Positions 7,915-9,339 of a DNA stretch of 9,339 nucleotides are shown one piece after another. The DNA lies in assembly GCA_039026295.1 (NCBI GenBank), contig JBCCMP010000191.1, positions 1-9,339 on the forward strand, read 5' to 3'. The stretch's first letter is position 1; every line of letters begins with the position of its first letter. The position numbers were made by a program, and so were the translations under genes. Under the pieces are notes generated by a model, which was not told where the DNA came from, did not search any database, and saw only the letters and a program-made list of their open reading frames with translations. The stretch comes from Thermohalobaculum sp039026295. GTDB taxonomy: Bacteria > Pseudomonadota > Alphaproteobacteria > Rhodobacterales > Rhodobacteraceae.

Positions 7915-9090
7915 ATGACGAATGTGGTCATCGCCTCTGCAGCCCGAACGGCTGTCGGCAGCTTCAATGGGTCTTTTGCCAACACGCCGGCGCATGATCT
8001 GGGCTCGACTGCGATCAAGGCGGCGCTGAACCGCGCAGGTGTCGCGGCAGAGGACGTATCAGAGACCATCCTTGGCCAGGTGCTGGCTGCGGGCCAGGGG
8101 CAGAACCCGGCGCGTCAGGCGCATATCAACGCAGGGCTTCCCATCGAGGCTGCAGCCTGGAACATCAATCAGGTCTGCGGTTCAGGCCTGCGCGCGGTTG
8201 CCATCGGGGCGCAGCACATCCAATTGGGTGATGCAGATGTCGTGGTTGCCGGTGGCCAGGAAAGCATGAGCCTGTCGCCGCACGTCTCTCACATGCGGTC
8301 CGGCACCAAGATGGGCGACACGAAGTTCGTTGACTCGATGATCAAGGACGGCCTTTGGGATGCCTTCAACGGGTACCACATGGGCAAGACCGCCGAGAAT
8401 GTTGCCAAGCAGTGGCAGCTAGGCCGTGACGAGCAGGATGCGTTCGCGCTCGCAAGCCAGAACAAGGCCGAGGCAGCGCAGAAGGCCGGCAAGTTCGCCG
8501 ATGAAATCACGCCCTTCACGATCAAGACGCGCAAGGGCGACATTGTGGTCGACAGTGACGAATACATCCGCCACGGCGCGACGATCGAGAGCATGCAGAA
8601 ACTGCGTCCCGCCTTCGACAAGGAAGGCTCGGTCACCGCGGCAAACGCGTCCGGGATCAACGACGGCGCGGCCGTTACAGTTTTGATGTCGGCAGAAGAA
8701 GCGGAGAAGCGCGGCATCACGCCGATGGCGCGGATTGTCAGCTACGCAACCGCAGGTGTCGATCCGGCGATCATGGGCACCGGCCCGATCCCGGCCTCAC
8801 GCAAGGCACTGGAAAAGGCAGGCTGGTCGGTCGGTGACCTGGATCTGGTCGAGGCGAACGAGGCCTTCGCCGCGCAGGCCTGCGCCGTCAACAAGGATAT
8901 GGGCTGGGACCCAGAGATCGTGAACGTGAATGGCGGCGCTATTGCCATCGGCCACCCAATCGGAGCCTCGGGTTGCCGAATCCTGAACACCCTGCTGTTC
9001 GAAATGCAGCGCCGCGATGCAAAGAAAGCCCTGGCGACACTCTGCATCGGCGGCGGCATGGGCGTCGCGATGTGCCTCGAGCGGAGTTGA
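7915..9090 (+). CDS. phaA: acetyl-CoA acetyltransferase (beta-ketothiolase)
   Basis: PhaA condenses two acetyl-CoA into acetoacetyl-CoA, the first step of polyhydroxybutyrate synthesis; the reaction is reversible and cytoplasmic. The 391 residues are full family length. Catalytic residues are in place: nucleophile C88 in N-Q-V-C-G-S-G, H347 in G-G-A-I-A-I-G-H-P-I-G, and C377 in C-I-G-G-G-M-G. V-E-A-N-E-A-F-A and the G-G-x-E-S-M-S block are also typical of biosynthetic thiolases. The start ATG is preceded by AGGA about 8 bases upstream. The divergent phaR and the palindrome cluster point to a PHB role rather than fatty-acid or isoleucine degradation. Its stop overlaps the start of the next gene (TGATG). 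An acetoacetyl-CoA reductase (phaB) is not seen here but could lie beyond the window. Confidence 0.95.
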   Translation: MTNVVIASAARTAVGSFNGSFANTPAHDLGSTAIKAALNRAGVAAEDVSETILGQVLAAGQGQNPARQAHINAGLPIEAAAWNINQVCGSGLRAVAIGAQHIQLGDADVVVAGGQESMSLSPHVSHMRSGTKMGDTKFVDSMIKDGLWDAFNGYHMGKTAENVAKQWQLGRDEQDAFALASQNKAEAAQKAGKFADEITPFTIKTRKGDIVVDSDEYIRHGATIESMQKLRPAFDKEGSVTAANASGINDGAAVTVLMSAEEAEKRGITPMARIVSYATAGVDPAIMGTGPIPASRKALEKAGWSVGDLDLVEANEAFAAQACAVNKDMGWDPEIVNVNGGAIAIGHPIGASGCRILNTLLFEMQRRDAKKALATLCIGGGMGVAMCLERS

Positions 9091-9339
9091 TGCGGCCACT
9101 GGCCCTGGCGTTGGCGGTTTTGCTTGGCAGCACCGCTCGCGCTCGGGCCGGACAGCCAATCTCCACCAACCTGACCGAGTGTTCCGAGATCTTTTCATTC
9201 ATGGCCATGCAGGTAAGAGCGCGGAGTAGCCGGACGACGGATGAAATCGTGCGCGTTCGTCGCCTGTCGGCTGTGTTTGCTGCATCCGCGGTGGATCAGG
9301 CAGGACGCGAGGGCGTGGAAGTGCTGCGGCATATATCGC
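9090..9339 (+). CDS. start of an exported protein of unknown function; 3' end outside window
   Basis: An open frame begins at ATG 9090, overlapping the phaA TGA by one base (TGATG), and runs to the window edge without a stop (83 codons plus one base). The first 20 residues look like a Sec signal peptide: basic start M-R-P, hydrophobic core L-A-L-A-L-A-V-L-L-G, and A-R-A before a likely cleavage site. The mature part seen is polar, with a single Cys (C31). I do not recognise a family. The overlap suggests translational coupling to phaA; no separate Shine-Dalgarno is evident apart from GCGGAG within the phaA end (9081-9086). The gene could be shorter or longer than it appears because its end is not visible. 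Confidence 0.6.
   Translation, partial: MRPLALALAVLLGSTARARAGQPISTNLTECSEIFSFMAMQVRARSSRTTDEIVRVRRLSAVFAASAVDQAGREGVEVLRHIS

Overview
The window is GC-rich and coding-dense. All recognisable products are of an alphaproteobacterial type, most like Rhodobacterales (Rhodobacteraceae). This rests on the xdhB-xdhC-guaD order, a PhaR/AniA-type regulator divergent from phaA, and an exact GAAC-N7-GAAC (GTTC-N7-GTTC) LexA-type site. No mobile element, CRISPR array, tRNA or rRNA was seen. No gene-free stretch exceeds 300 bases; the longest gap is the 232-bp phaR-phaA intergenic region.

Layout. (1) 1-2469, plus strand: a purine-oxidation operon with the 3' end of xdhB (molybdenum subunit of xanthine dehydrogenase), xdhC (cofactor insertion factor) and guaD (guanine deaminase). 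GuaD makes xanthine, XDH oxidises it and XdhC matures XDH. The junctions are tightly coupled. The xdhC-guaD junction carries a near-perfect 17-bp tandem duplication that creates a six-codon mini-ORF bridging the two genes through two ATGA overlaps. (2) 2490-3842, minus strand: a MATE-family multidrug/metabolite efflux transporter, convergent with guaD. (3) 3996-5096, plus strand: an unusual fusion of an N-terminal glyoxalase/VOC-like domain and a bicupin, function unknown. It converges on tag, and the two genes share one palindromic CTAG as both stop codons. (4) 5093-5707, minus strand: tag, 3-methyladenine DNA glycosylase I. It is divergent from (5) 5775-7055, plus strand: a degenerate-GGDEF/intact-EAL c-di-GMP phosphodiesterase. 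The short region between them holds a LexA-type SOS box. (6) 7074-7682, minus strand: phaR, and 7915-9090, plus strand: phaA (acetyl-CoA acetyltransferase). They diverge from a region packed with TGC/GCA palindromes that look like PhaR operators. (7) 9090-window end, plus strand: the start of an exported protein of unknown function whose ATG overlaps the phaA stop.

The strongest second-look items are the shared SOS box between tag and the EAL gene, the mini-ORF relay at xdhC-guaD, the PhaR operator cluster, and the VOC-bicupin fusion.
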